Shown: positions 13,001-23,305 of the stretch, one piece after another
Layout of the letters: each line of letters begins with the position of its first letter
Position numbering within the stretch: position 1 is the first letter of the stretch
Assembly (NCBI GenBank): GCA_935421135.1
Contig: OW285191.1
Span: 2,232,001-2,296,000, forward strand
Length of the DNA: 64,000 nt
From: Bugulina stolonifera
Lineage: Eukaryota > Bryozoa > Gymnolaemata > Cheilostomatida > Bugulidae
Direction of reading: 5' to 3'
Translations under genes and position numbers: made by a program
The notes under the pieces: generated by a model
What the model saw: only the letters and a program-made list of their open reading frames with translations
What the model was told of the DNA's origin: nothing
Databases searched by the model: none

Positions 13001-16000
13001 ACACCTTGTATTCGTACAGCTGACACCTTGTATTCGTACAGCTGACACCTTGTATTCATGTCATACTCACAACTGACGCCTTGTATTCTAGAACACCCGA
13101 CTACTCACTGGGAGGCGGTGCTACAACTAATGGACACAGTGTGGAGTTATCTGTTCCTACACCCTTAGCTACATCCTCTCTCTACTATGAGAGTAGAGAT
13201 GTATTTGGGTATGTCACTCTGTGTATTTTACTACTGTCTAGTTTACTTTTTACCAAGTACAAGTAGAGTAATATATATCCTCCATCATGCTGCTGGACTT
13301 GGTGTGTATTATGTTACATATTGTTGTTGTACCATATTCTCCCAACCCCCCACCCATCACTGTTTTATGATAGCGTTTGTTATTAACCACATGTTACATT
13401 ATTGGGTCAGAGCAAGGCATCATGTAGTAACAGCCTAGCCACGCCTGCTGCCAATGGCTGTGAGGTTTGGCTGTTATTCTGCTACAGCACTCTCCTAGTA
13501 TATGTGTGTGAATAGATGCCCTTCATATCACATTGTCTGTCTGTTAAGGTCGTACAGGTCATTGAACTCTTGTGGTGGGGGAGTGGTGGTAAAACCTCAA
13601 CGGTGAGGCGTGTGTGTACTGTAACTATATACTACACTGTGTGTACTGTAACTATATACTACACTGTGTGTACTGTAACTATATACTACACTGTGTGTGT
13701 ACTGTAACTATATACTACACTGTGTGTGTACTGTAACTATATACTATACTGTGTGTACTGTAACTATATACTACACTGTGTGTGTACTGTAACTATATAC
13801 TACACTGTGTACTGTAACTATATACTACACTGTGTGTGTACTGTAACTATATACTACACTGTGTGTGTACTGTAACTATATACTATACTGTGTGTACTGT
13901 AACTATATACTATACTGTGTGTACTGTAACTATATACTACACTGTGTGTGTACTGTAACTATATACTATACTGTGTGTACTGTAACTATATACTACACTG
14001 TGTGTGTACTGTAACTATATACTACACTGTGTGTACTGTAACTATATACTACGCTGTGTGTGTACTGTAACTATATACTACACTGTGTGTGTACTGTAAC
14101 TACATGTATATACTACACTGTGTGTGTACTGTAACTATATACTACACTGTGTGTACTGTAACTATATACTACACTGTGTGTACTGTAACTATATACTACA
14201 CTGTGTGTACTGTAACTATATACTACACTGTGTGTGTACTGTAACTATATACTACACTGTGTGTGTACTGTAACTATATACTACACTGTGTGTACTGTAA
14301 CTATATACTACACTGTGTGTGTACTGTAACTATATACTATACTGTGTGTGTACTGTAACTATATACTACACTGCACTACCTACAGCACAGAGACCAGGTA
14401 CATCTCCTATAATAAAGATGGCGGGGCTGGTCTGCGTATAGCTGGAGGTAATCACACTGGTATATACATAGCTGGTGTCCAGGAAAACTCTCCTGCTCAG
14501 AGAGAGGGTGTCAGAGAAGGCGATGAGATAATCAAAGTAAGTTGGTTTGTGGTTCCTACTCTATGCTGGGTGTTTTACAATGTGATCCTTCAGCTGTAGA
14601 TGACATTTGCTTCAATTCCTCGGTGCAATATACAGTAATTTTCTCCTACATTCTCCAAATATATGGACTAGGTTCTGTACTTATGAGTCTAATGGTGGAG
14701 CAGCGTTCAGGTACACTGTGTAGTGCTACTGTGCTACATGTAGCCATATTACTACTAGTGTCACACGGTGTATTTTATGACTAAAGTGTCACATGGTGTA
14801 CTGTGTGATTACAGTGTCACATGGTGTACTGTATGATTACAGTGTCACATGGTGTACTGTATGACTACAGTGTCACATGGTGTACTGTGTGACTACAGTG
14901 TCACATGGTGTACTGTATGACTACAGTGTCACATGGTGTACTGTATGATTACAGTGTCACATGGTGTACTGTGTGACTACAGTGTCACATGGTGTACTGT
15001 GTGACTACAGTGTCACATGGTGTACTGTGTGACTACAGTGTCACATGGTGTACTGTGTGACTACAGTGTCACATGGTGTACTGTGTGATTACAGTGTCAC
15101 ATGGTGTACTGTGTGATTACAGTGTCACATGGTGTACTGTGTGATTACAGTGTCACATGGTGTACTGTAGGACTACAGTGTCACATGGTGTACTGTATGA
15201 CTACAGTGTCACATGGTGTACTGTATGATTACAGATAGACGGCCAGCCAACCAGAGGTATGACCAGAGAGGAGGCTGTCCTTAAGATAATGAATCTGGAA
15301 CAGCGAGTGGATTTAGTCCTACAGAACAGACTCCTCCAGTTTAGGAGAGTTCTGGCCTCCACAGGGAGTGACCACGGTGATCAGTTCCACATCCGGACAC
15401 ACATGGCTTATGATGCTCCTAAGGGGTCTAATCACATGTCCTTCCAGCCAGGTGATATGTTTAAGGTGGTGGACACACTGAGGTCCGGTGTGGTCGGTGA
15501 GTGGAACGTCATCAAGCTGGGAGAGGACAATGTGGAGAAGAGTGGCGGGGTGATCCCTAACAAAGCTAGGGCGGAGGCGCTGAGGTACCCAAGGGATGAC
15601 AGGGATAAGGTCGGTAGAGGTAGTATATTCCGGAGGAAGAGTCAGAAGAGGTCAAAGTCTCTGGGTAGAGATCACTGGGAGGACGTTATATTCGGTAGGT
15701 GTGGCGTTACGCTCAGACAGTACAACACCTTCTGTTCACATCCAGGTCCACTTGCTTGCTGATACGTCTTATAACCACTGTAGAGTTGTCTACTCTTCTT
15801 AGTGAGGAATATGAGACGTCATGTGTTGTAGGCTTAGATAGGACAACTGCTATCACTTTAGTAGCGTGGAGCAATTGTATTATAATGTAGGAAATTTAAC
15901 TATACACAATTTTATTAATCTTTTCTCATTCCTATCTCTTTAGCCAAAGAAGCATCCAAATATGAAGCATACGAGAGAGTGATGCTTCGAGAACGTAAGT

Positions 16001-19000
16001 ACACCATCACTAAACATTACGTATTACACTGCTTCTTTAAATTGACCCATCATCTGCTATTAAGACACTCTATTACATGGCACCATAAACCCCAAACATA
16101 GTCACATCTAGCCATGACTTGTGTGGATTAATATTCCCATCTCATGGACAGACAACTCTACAGTTTGTTATTTAAATCAAGATGTGTTTGATACATTATG
16201 TATAACTGCTGTAATTCACGACGGTTTGTGTTAGTAATAGTTTAGTTTTGCTGCTGACAGTGCAGTTAGGAGGCGCTACTGTAATTCACTCTACTCTGTG
16301 TCACATTACAGCTGGATTCATGAGACCAATAGTTATATACGGTGGTGTATCCGATATTGCCCACGAGAAACTCCTCAATGAAGTGCCTGAATCATTTGAA
16401 GCTCCGCCCAATTCTGAGGGTGTGACAGATGATGAAGTTGCCAAGTCTGGTATTGTGAAGGTACACCATTATGTAACTTTGTTTTTACTTTCTGAGGACA
16501 TTGTAAGTGTGACACTGTGATTGTATTTGTTTATATTTATAAAATATGGTTTCATGGCGTCACCTGATCCACCCTGCCACCAGTCCTGTACAAGCACCTG
16601 TTTCCCCTGTCACTCGTTCACTGTGTGTGTGTGTGGTATGTTTGACAGCTGGGCTGTATCAGGTCTGTGGTAGATGTAGGCAAGCACTGTGTACTGGATG
16701 TCATACCCAGTGCAGTAGACAAGCTCAACTATGCTCAATACTATCCCATAGTCATTCACCTCAAGTCAGACAGCTATAAGGTTATCAAAGGTAATGTCAG
16801 CTCTGTACCATATATACCCACTTAATGTATGTCCACTCTACTTCACCGCATATGTCTACTTAGTGTATGTCCACTCTACTCCACTTTGTATGTCCACTTT
16901 TATAGTATAACTGGCCACTCCACTGTGTATGTCCACTTGTATAGTATAACTGACCACTCCACTGTGTATGGCCACTTATACGGTATAACTGACCACTCCA
17001 CTGTGTATGTCCACTTGTATGGTATAACTGACCACTCCACTGTGTATGTCCACTTGTATAGTATAACTGACCATGTTATATATGGAGCAGCAAAACCCTC
17101 TCAGATTCAACTGGCTCATGCTACCCAGTAGATACAACTGTTTGCCATGTGTAAGTGACTTGGTATAGCATTCACATCTTGTCTATCTCATAGATCTAAG
17201 GCATAAAGCCGGAGCCTCTTTTTCTCCAAAAGTCGGAAAGAAGTTATTCGAACAAACGCTCAAAGTAGAAAAAAGTTATCCACAAATATTTACTAAAGAG
17301 ATCAACCTCAACACCCCCAACAATCAGCATTGGTTCACTCAGGTATGCTAGTGGTAACTGGTTCACTCAGGTGTGCTAGTGGTAACTGATCACCACTGGT
17401 TCACTCAGGTATGCTAGTGGTAACTGGTCACCACTGGTTCACTCAGGTATGCTAGTGGTAACTGATCAGCACTGGTTCACTCAGGTATACTAGTGGTAAC
17501 TGATCACCACTGGTTCACTCAGGTATACTAGTGGTAACTGATCACCACTGGTTCACTCAGGTATGCTAGTGGTAACTGATCACCACTGGTTCACTCAGGT
17601 ATGTTAGTGGTAACTGATAACCACTGCTTCACTCAGGTATGCTAGTGGTAACTGATCACCACTGGTTCACTCAGGTATACTAGTGGTAACTGATCAGCAC
17701 TGGTTCGCTCAGGTATAATAGTGGTAACTGGTCAGTTCGCTGCAGCCAACAAATTAATGTTGTTGTTGAATTCCATTGAATAAAGGTTGAATTATATGTT
17801 GTGTATTATATTCTAGCTGCGCGAGGCAATTGCCAAGGAACAGGTCAAGGCCATATGGATGTCGGAATACAAACCTACAGAGAACATGGCTGACGACTTC
17901 CTCTTCCCGATGGCCAACAGACTGAGCTACGTGGCCTCTCCGGAGAGCGAATTGGATACTTCTAGAACATCTGAGCAGCTCTACTCCTCAAGTACTCTGG
18001 ACAGGCACCTCAGCCGAGCCTCGTCTGACCCTAACATTGGTGAGTGAGTCGGCAGCCATTTACTGCAGTTACTATGCATGTAGTGATAGTGTGCATATGG
18101 TGTAGCTTACTCTATATTCAATACTACACAAGTACAAGGGAGTGTCTAGTAGCACCCACAGGTTAACTCTCTCAGTCTGTCGTTGTCATGTGTGTTTTCT
18201 CTCATAGGTTCATGGAGCAGTCCAAGCTCCACGTAGGTCTTGGCAGAGGATTAATGGTCTACTGTGTAGCCTATCGGGTAAAACCACCTACTCATCTCTC
18301 CAGACCGTCTGGTTGTCCGTCTCTTCATTGAAACACATTGTGTCGGCATAAAGGAATAATCGTTATCATTGTAGGTGGCAGCGATGACGAGAGCGGGGGT
18401 ATACCTACCCGTCCCTCACTTTCCAGTCAGTACTCGCAGGCATCCACATTAGATGCATTTAGTATGAACCAACCAGCCTCCACCGCTACTGCCTACAGCA
18501 CCCCTTCCAGGTCTCACTACGCCCCTGCAGGTCACAGAGTTCCTAGAGACCGCATCACTTCCGATTCTAGAGGTCTGTTCTAGTTGCATGCTGAACTAAC
18601 CAATACTATCAACTCTACATACTAAACTAACCAATACTATCAACTCTACATACTGAACTAACCAATACTATCAATTCTGCATACTGAACTAACCAATACT
18701 ATCAACTCTACATACTGAACTAACCAATACTATCAACTCTACATACTGAACTAACTAATACTATCAACTCTACATACTGAACTAACTAATACTATCAACT
18801 CTACATACTGAACTAACCAATACTATCAACTCTACATACTGAACTAACTAATACTATCAACTCTACATACTGAACTAACCAATACTATCAACTCTACATA
18901 CTGAACTAACCAATACTATCAACTCTGCATACAAGCTAGAGTCTCCATTCTCTTCCAAACAAACAAACGTGATAGTGTGCATGTTAAATTTTTTCCCAGA

Positions 19001-19926
19001 AGCTGAGACTTGGGTTAAAGAGTCACCTGTAGTGTGTACTGTGTACCAAAGACTTGGGCTACAGAGTTATCTGTGTATTGTATATCCATTAATATTTACT
19101 ATGTGCTGTTATATTTATATAGTACACTACCATTCGTCTCCCTTTAATGGATACACGAGTGGAGACAGAGAGTCATCATCTACAGTTTCCAGCAGTAGGG
19201 GGCACCATAGCCACCACCCACACCGACATAAAACCCATTCCTCTGATCACAGGGTAAGTCAGCCACAGGGATACGTAGCAATGTATGTGTTACACAATGG
19301 CTAACAGTGGAACTGCTGTCACTACTGGCACATTATATACAATGTTATAAAGATTTCTACAATGTATGTATTTACAGTCTGGAGCTGGCCACTCCCACTC
19401 TAGCCACTCTGGCCACTCCCACTACATGTCTCCCAGGAGCACTAAAGTTGCGTCTCACGACCCTTACAAGTTCACCAGAATGTCTTCCACTCCATCTTTT
19501 AGCAAACCCGCCCCTCCAGTCAGGTACAGCTATACTTATACATTATACCTAAATATACATGTGTATACAGTGTACCTACATATATATGTATACTCATACA
19601 GTATACCTAAACATACATGTGTATACAGTGTACCTAAATATACATGTGTATACAGTGTACCTACATATACATGTACACACACATGCACTGTATACATCAA
19701 CATGGACGTCCTGCACATCCGGAATATTCTCTTGTTCCTTACAGAACTGACTCTATGGGATCCACATCAAGTCCTTACGCTGCAAACCCCCGTCTCTCCA
19801 CACACGGTCACAGACGTATCCACCACTCTATGTCTATGGACGCTGCCAGGTTCACTTCCTCTTCTGATGTCGAGGAACAGCGAGGATATGAATCCAGTGG
19901 CAGGTGTGCTTCTCTAGATTACACTT

Positions 19927-19958
<32 letters not shown>

Positions 19959-22900
19959 CACAACTGGATATTACACGCTCTCTCTATAGATATATACGAC
20001 TGTATATTACACTCTATTCATCACCAACTCTAGATTACACTCTCCAACTATCTCAAATTCTAGGTTATACACTCTATATATCACTAGCTGTAGATTACAC
20101 TCTATATATCACTAGCTGTAGATTACACTCTATGTATCACTAGCTTTAGATTACACTCTATATATCACTAGCTGTAGATTACACTCTATATATTACTAGC
20201 TGTAGATTACACTCTATATATCACTAGCTGTAGATTACACTCTATATATTACTAGCTGTAGATTACACTCTATATATCACTAGCTGTAGATTACGCTCTA
20301 TGTATTACTAGCTGTAGATTACACTCTATATATTACTAGCTGTAGATTACACTCTATATATCACTAGCTGTAGATTACACCCTATGTATCACTAGCTGTA
20401 GATTACACTCTATAAATCACTAGCTGTAGATTACACTCTATATACATGTATATATATCTTTGTAGAGGGCACTATGACACTGCCAGTCCATACGCAGCAG
20501 CCTCAATGCCTGCACCACCCGCGGGCCGTACGAGACGTCCATCTGGACCCACTTCCTCTCACTACAATCACCCACAGTCTCCAACGGGCCCCGCCCCTCC
20601 CAATATATTTTCGCATGTTGCACCAGGGGGCAGGCCTTCCCGCTCCAATGGGTAAGTGTGTTAGGTATATATGTATCAATATTATATTTCTGTTGTTTGG
20701 CATTAGCCTATACAGAAACCTGCATATGTGCTGGTTTGATCGCTGGTCGGGAGGTACCTGATTCGTCAGCGAGTCCTGTTGCAATGTTACAGGCACTATG
20801 CAGCCCCCCAATTTATGACACAGCAGTCTCTACCCCTACCAGCCGATGACAATGTCTTCCATGCTACTCCAGTCTTTGCCCCATCTACCCAACCATCATC
20901 CTTTACTAATCAGTTGTATATGGACAGCAAAGAGGCCTCTACCCTGGCGGATATTACACAGTCAGCCAATCAGGTGAGTCACTTACTGCAGCAGACACAC
21001 AGTCAGCCAATCAGGTGAGTCAGTTACTGCAGTAGACACGCAGTCAGCCAATCAGGTGAGTCACTTACTGCAGCAGACACACAGTCAGCCAATCAGGTGA
21101 GTCAGTTACTGCAGTAGACACACAGTCAGCCAATCAGGTGAGTCAGTTACTGCAGTAGACACACAGTCAGCCAATCAGGTGAGTCAGTTACTGCAGTGGA
21201 TAATCAAACAATGTCAATATTCTAGAACACCTTACTGATCTGATTAATAAATACACATCAATAAGCTATTGATTTGCTACAATAGTTTATTTAATGTAGG
21301 AACCTCCTAAGCCAACATCTTCCTTTGAGAGTTATAAGAAGTTTGTCACCAACACTCCGTTTTATGGAGCCAAACGTGAGAGAAGAGAGAGCGGGAAAGA
21401 GTCATCAAGGGGTAGAAACAGTTTGAGTGTGTCTGAGCTGGACAATAGTGCAGGAGCCGATCCTAACTACATGAAGACAAACCTTCCTCTAATGCCTCCT
21501 CCTCCACCACTGCCACCCAGGTAGTCACCTGTCACTAGTAACTAGTATTCTGTATTACTACCCACAGGCTATGCGTGCTCGAGATGCACAATATATGTGG
21601 CACTGTAATATCTCGTGACATCAACTTGTTTGTTTGTCTATGTGTCTGGTAAAGACGTACAAATTCTCCATCTGTAGTGTTGATATGGAGCCCACACCAG
21701 AGAACCACACGCTATTGGACACAGTGTCTGGGACGTTTGACTCTTCTGGAGGCGTGCTTAGTTCTGAGTCTACGGGTGTCAGTATATACCTCCCGCCTAA
21801 TGCCATTCCTCACGGCATAACCCAGACTATCTACTTCAAGGTGAGTTCCAAAGCAAATCAGCAAATGTACAGCTACCAAAGAGCGTAAAAGGAAAGAGGT
21901 TTCACTCCGGCCAAAAACTGTCTCCCTCCCGCCTCCGAACGCGGTACGGGTTAAGCAAGGAGTTGTCATACCTTGTATGCAAATCCGCGCTTATTATTGG
22001 CGTTCCGCGGACCAATAAGAAGCGCTTCTTTGCAACGAGCTCGTATAAGCTCTCTATTTCCACTAACGAGATTTCAATACGTGGTCTTAAATATAACAAT
22101 CGTTAAGCTTCGATTACAGTCGATCAGCTATCCAAAACATCAGTAGGTAAATGGCGGGAAAGCTGATCGCAGAACGTCGGTACCGCCAAATTGGGCGTAT
22201 TTGGTGAGACAGGGTATTATCATTGAGTGATTCCTCTTTCCTTTTACGCTCTTTGCAGCTACTACTACTAGTGGTTATCTACAGCTACTACTACTAGTGG
22301 TTATCTACAGCTACTGCTACTAGTGGTTATCTACAGCTACTACTACTAGTGGTTATCTACAGCTACTACTACTAGTGGTTATCTACAGCTACTACTAGTA
22401 GTAGTGGTTATCCACAGCTACTACTACTAGTGGTTATCTACAGCTACTACTAGTAGTGGTTATCCACAGCTACTGCTACTAGTGGTTATCCACAGCTACT
22501 GCTAGTGGTGGTTATCTACAGCTACTACTACTAGTGGTTATCTACAGCTACTACTAGTAGTGGTTATCCACAGCTACTGCTACTAGTGGTTATCCACAGC
22601 TACTGCCAGTGGTGGTTATCTACAGCTACTACTACTAGTGGTTATCCACAGCTACTACTACTAGTGGTTATCCACAGCTACTACTAGTAGTGGTTATCCA
22701 CAGCTACTACTACTAGTGGTTATCTACAGCTACTGCTAGTGGTGGTTATCTACAGCTACTACTACTACTAGTGGTTATCTACAGCTACTACTAGTAGTGA
22801 TTATCTACAGCTACTACTACTAGTGGTGGTTATCTACAGCTACTACTACTAGTGGTTATCTACAGTTACTACTACAAGTGGTTATCTACAGCTACTCCTA

Positions 22901-23305
22901 CTACTAGTGATTATCCACAGCTACTACTATTAGTGGTTATCCACAGCTACTCCTACTAGTGGTTATCCACAGCTACTGCTAGTGGTGGTTATCTACAGCT
23001 ACTCCCATGTATTACAGGTATGCCAACCAGACAATAGTCTAGCTGACTCACTGGACAAAGAGAAAGGGGAGACGCAGCTCTCTCCTCTCGTACTCTGTGG
23101 ACCTCAAGGCCTCAAATTTCAGCTTCCCGTGGAGCTGAGGCTTCCGCATACAGCCAGTCAGAACACAGACGACTGGACCTTCACTCTTAAATCTGCCAAT
23201 GACGCCACTGCTGATGCCCAACGCGATGGCAGCTGGCGGACTGTCAATCTGAACAATTCACCACAGAAGAGTAACATCGTACCGGTATTAGTTGACCATT
23301 TCTAG
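5961..23305 (+). CDS. TJP1: ZO/TJP-type MAGUK scaffold: coiled coil, 3 PDZ, SH3, GuK, ZU5
   Basis: Tight-junction scaffold homologue of about 1430 aa. Exons: 5961-5967, 8245-8524, 9503-9596, 10618-10665, 10956-11080, 11628-11815, 12008-12111, 12259-12401, 12778-12921, 13092-13208, 13558-13602, 14386-14536, 15235-15694, 15944-15994, 16312-16460, 16649-16790, 17194-17342, 17817-18039, 18375-18572, 19123-19253, 19378-19523, 19745-19903, 20466-20651, 20793-20973, 21300-21520, 21678-21840, 23018-23305; all phases agree. Order: Gln/Ser-rich coiled coil (about 25-95); PDZ1 (about 135-225, [17 protein letters not shown]); PDZ2 (about 248-325, [15 protein letters not shown]); PDZ3 (about 435-505, [17 protein letters not shown]); SH3 (about 520-590); GuK (about 640-800, [12 protein letters not shown], without the nucleotide-binding P-loop, as expected for a non-catalytic ZO GuK); long Ser/Pro/His-rich tail; C-terminal ZU5 ([20 protein letters not shown], then [16 protein letters not shown]), ending VLVDHF. 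PDZ-SH3-GuK-ZU5 is diagnostic of ZO proteins. The 7-nt first exon (ATGGCGG) is inferred from phase and a GTATGC donor. Exon 11 (45 nt) and the GTCTGT donor after 18572 are the other weak points. Nearly every large intron holds its own minisatellite. Confidence 0.9.
9928..10316. repeat. Trinucleotide (CTA/CTG)n tract in a ZO intron
   Basis: Nearly 390 bp of CTA, CTG, TTA and occasional CCA/ATA triplets, including a run of about 17 uninterrupted CTG units near 10036-10087. It lies in the intron between 9596 and 10618. All frames encode poly-Leu, poly-Tyr/Cys, poly-Ser or poly-Ala, so the long open frames here are artefacts of the repeat. Confidence 0.95.
10781..10910. repeat. 130-bp segment with perfect 15-bp inverted termini
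   Basis: GTGGGTATGTCAGTT at 10781-10795 is matched by its exact complement at 10896-10910, inside a ZO intron. No convincing target duplication flanks it. It could be a very small MITE remnant or a simple stem. Confidence 0.5.
11275..11610. repeat. About 44-bp minisatellite before a PDZ1 exon
   Basis: Seven to eight copies of a unit reading GTATACTACAGTGCTATAGA plus a GTATAGCATTGG part end just before the acceptor of the exon at 11628. Each unit contains a TATAG or TACAG acceptor-like trinucleotide, but the true acceptor (CTATCTATAG) is not an exact copy. Confidence 0.85.
12967..13091. repeat. 22-bp repeat leading into an acceptor
   Basis: Four to five copies of CTGACACCTTGTATTCGTAC with minor variants run up to the acceptor of the exon at 13092. 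The last copy, CCTTGTATTCTAG, supplies the real acceptor. Upstream copies have CGTACAG at the same place. Confidence 0.8.
13605..14370. repeat. About 25-27-bp GTGTACTGTAACTATATACTA minisatellite
   Basis: About 29 copies occupy almost the whole intron between the 45-nt exon ending at 13602 and the PDZ3 exon at 14386. The unit alternates between GTGTGTAC and GTGTAC forms and TACACT/TATACT forms, typical of slippage and unequal exchange. Confidence 0.95.
14770..15234. repeat. 28-bp minisatellite ending exactly at a splice acceptor
   Basis: About 16 units containing TGTCACATGGTGTACTGT and ending GATTACAG or GACTACAG run directly into the exon at 15235, whose acceptor GATTACAG is the end of the last unit. 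Every unit therefore repeats a plausible 3' splice site. Confidence 0.95.
16835..17075. repeat. About 39-bp minisatellite in the GuK-region intron
   Basis: About six copies of a unit containing GTATGTCCACTTGTATAGTA and ACTGACCACTCCACT lie between the exons ending at 16790 and starting at 17194. The open reading frame across it is repeat-derived. Confidence 0.85.
17343..17735. repeat. 38-bp minisatellite copying a ZO splice donor
   Basis: The exon ending TGGTTCACTCAG at 17342 is followed by about ten units, each ending CTGGTTCACTCAG and starting GTATGC or GTATAC. The exon's last 12 nt and its donor are recreated at each unit boundary. Confidence 0.95.
18588..18935. repeat. 31-bp minisatellite CTGAACTAACCAATACTATC
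   Basis: About eleven copies lie soon after the donor at 18573. The splice site itself is not included in the unit. Confidence 0.9.
20030..20445. repeat. 28-bp minisatellite TAGATTACACTCTATATATC
   Basis: About 14 copies fill the intron between 19903 and 20466. Each contains CTAGCTGTAG, resembling but not identical to the true acceptor CTTTGTAG at 20465. Confidence 0.9.
20974..21190. repeat. 41-bp minisatellite copying a ZO splice donor
   Basis: The exon ends ACACAGTCAGCCAATCAG at 20973 followed by GTGAGTC. Five further copies of the same 18-nt exon end plus GTGAGTCAGTTACTGCAG follow in tandem, giving six nearly identical donors. Confidence 0.95.
21877..22255. mobile_element. 379-bp MITE with 31-bp terminal inverted repeats
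   Basis: The left end CAAAGAGCGTAAAAGGAAAG and the right end (its complement) form 31-bp inverted repeats with two mismatches. They are flanked by an exact 7-bp direct repeat CAGCTAC (21870-21876 and 22256-22262). The interior is richer in GC than the intron around it and contains a hairpin built on GCGCTT...AAGCGC with CCAATAA/TTATTGG arms. There is no coding capacity. The termini fit the hAT C-A-R-N-G pattern, but hAT duplications are normally 8 bp, so the superfamily is open. It sits in the intron that splits the ZU5 domain. Confidence 0.8.
22256..23010. repeat. CTACTACTAGTGGTTATCTACAG minisatellite before the last ZO exon
   Basis: About 30 units of 23-29 bp end in TCTACAG or TCCACAG, each an acceptor-like sequence, and lead to the acceptor GTATTACAG at 23017. 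Length varies by CTA/GTA triplet number. The MITE at 21877-22255 lies immediately to the left. Confidence 0.9.

Noticed and set aside
12967..17735. CRISPR-like regular arrays
   Set aside because: The arrays are pure tandem repeats without unique spacers, within introns of an animal gene.
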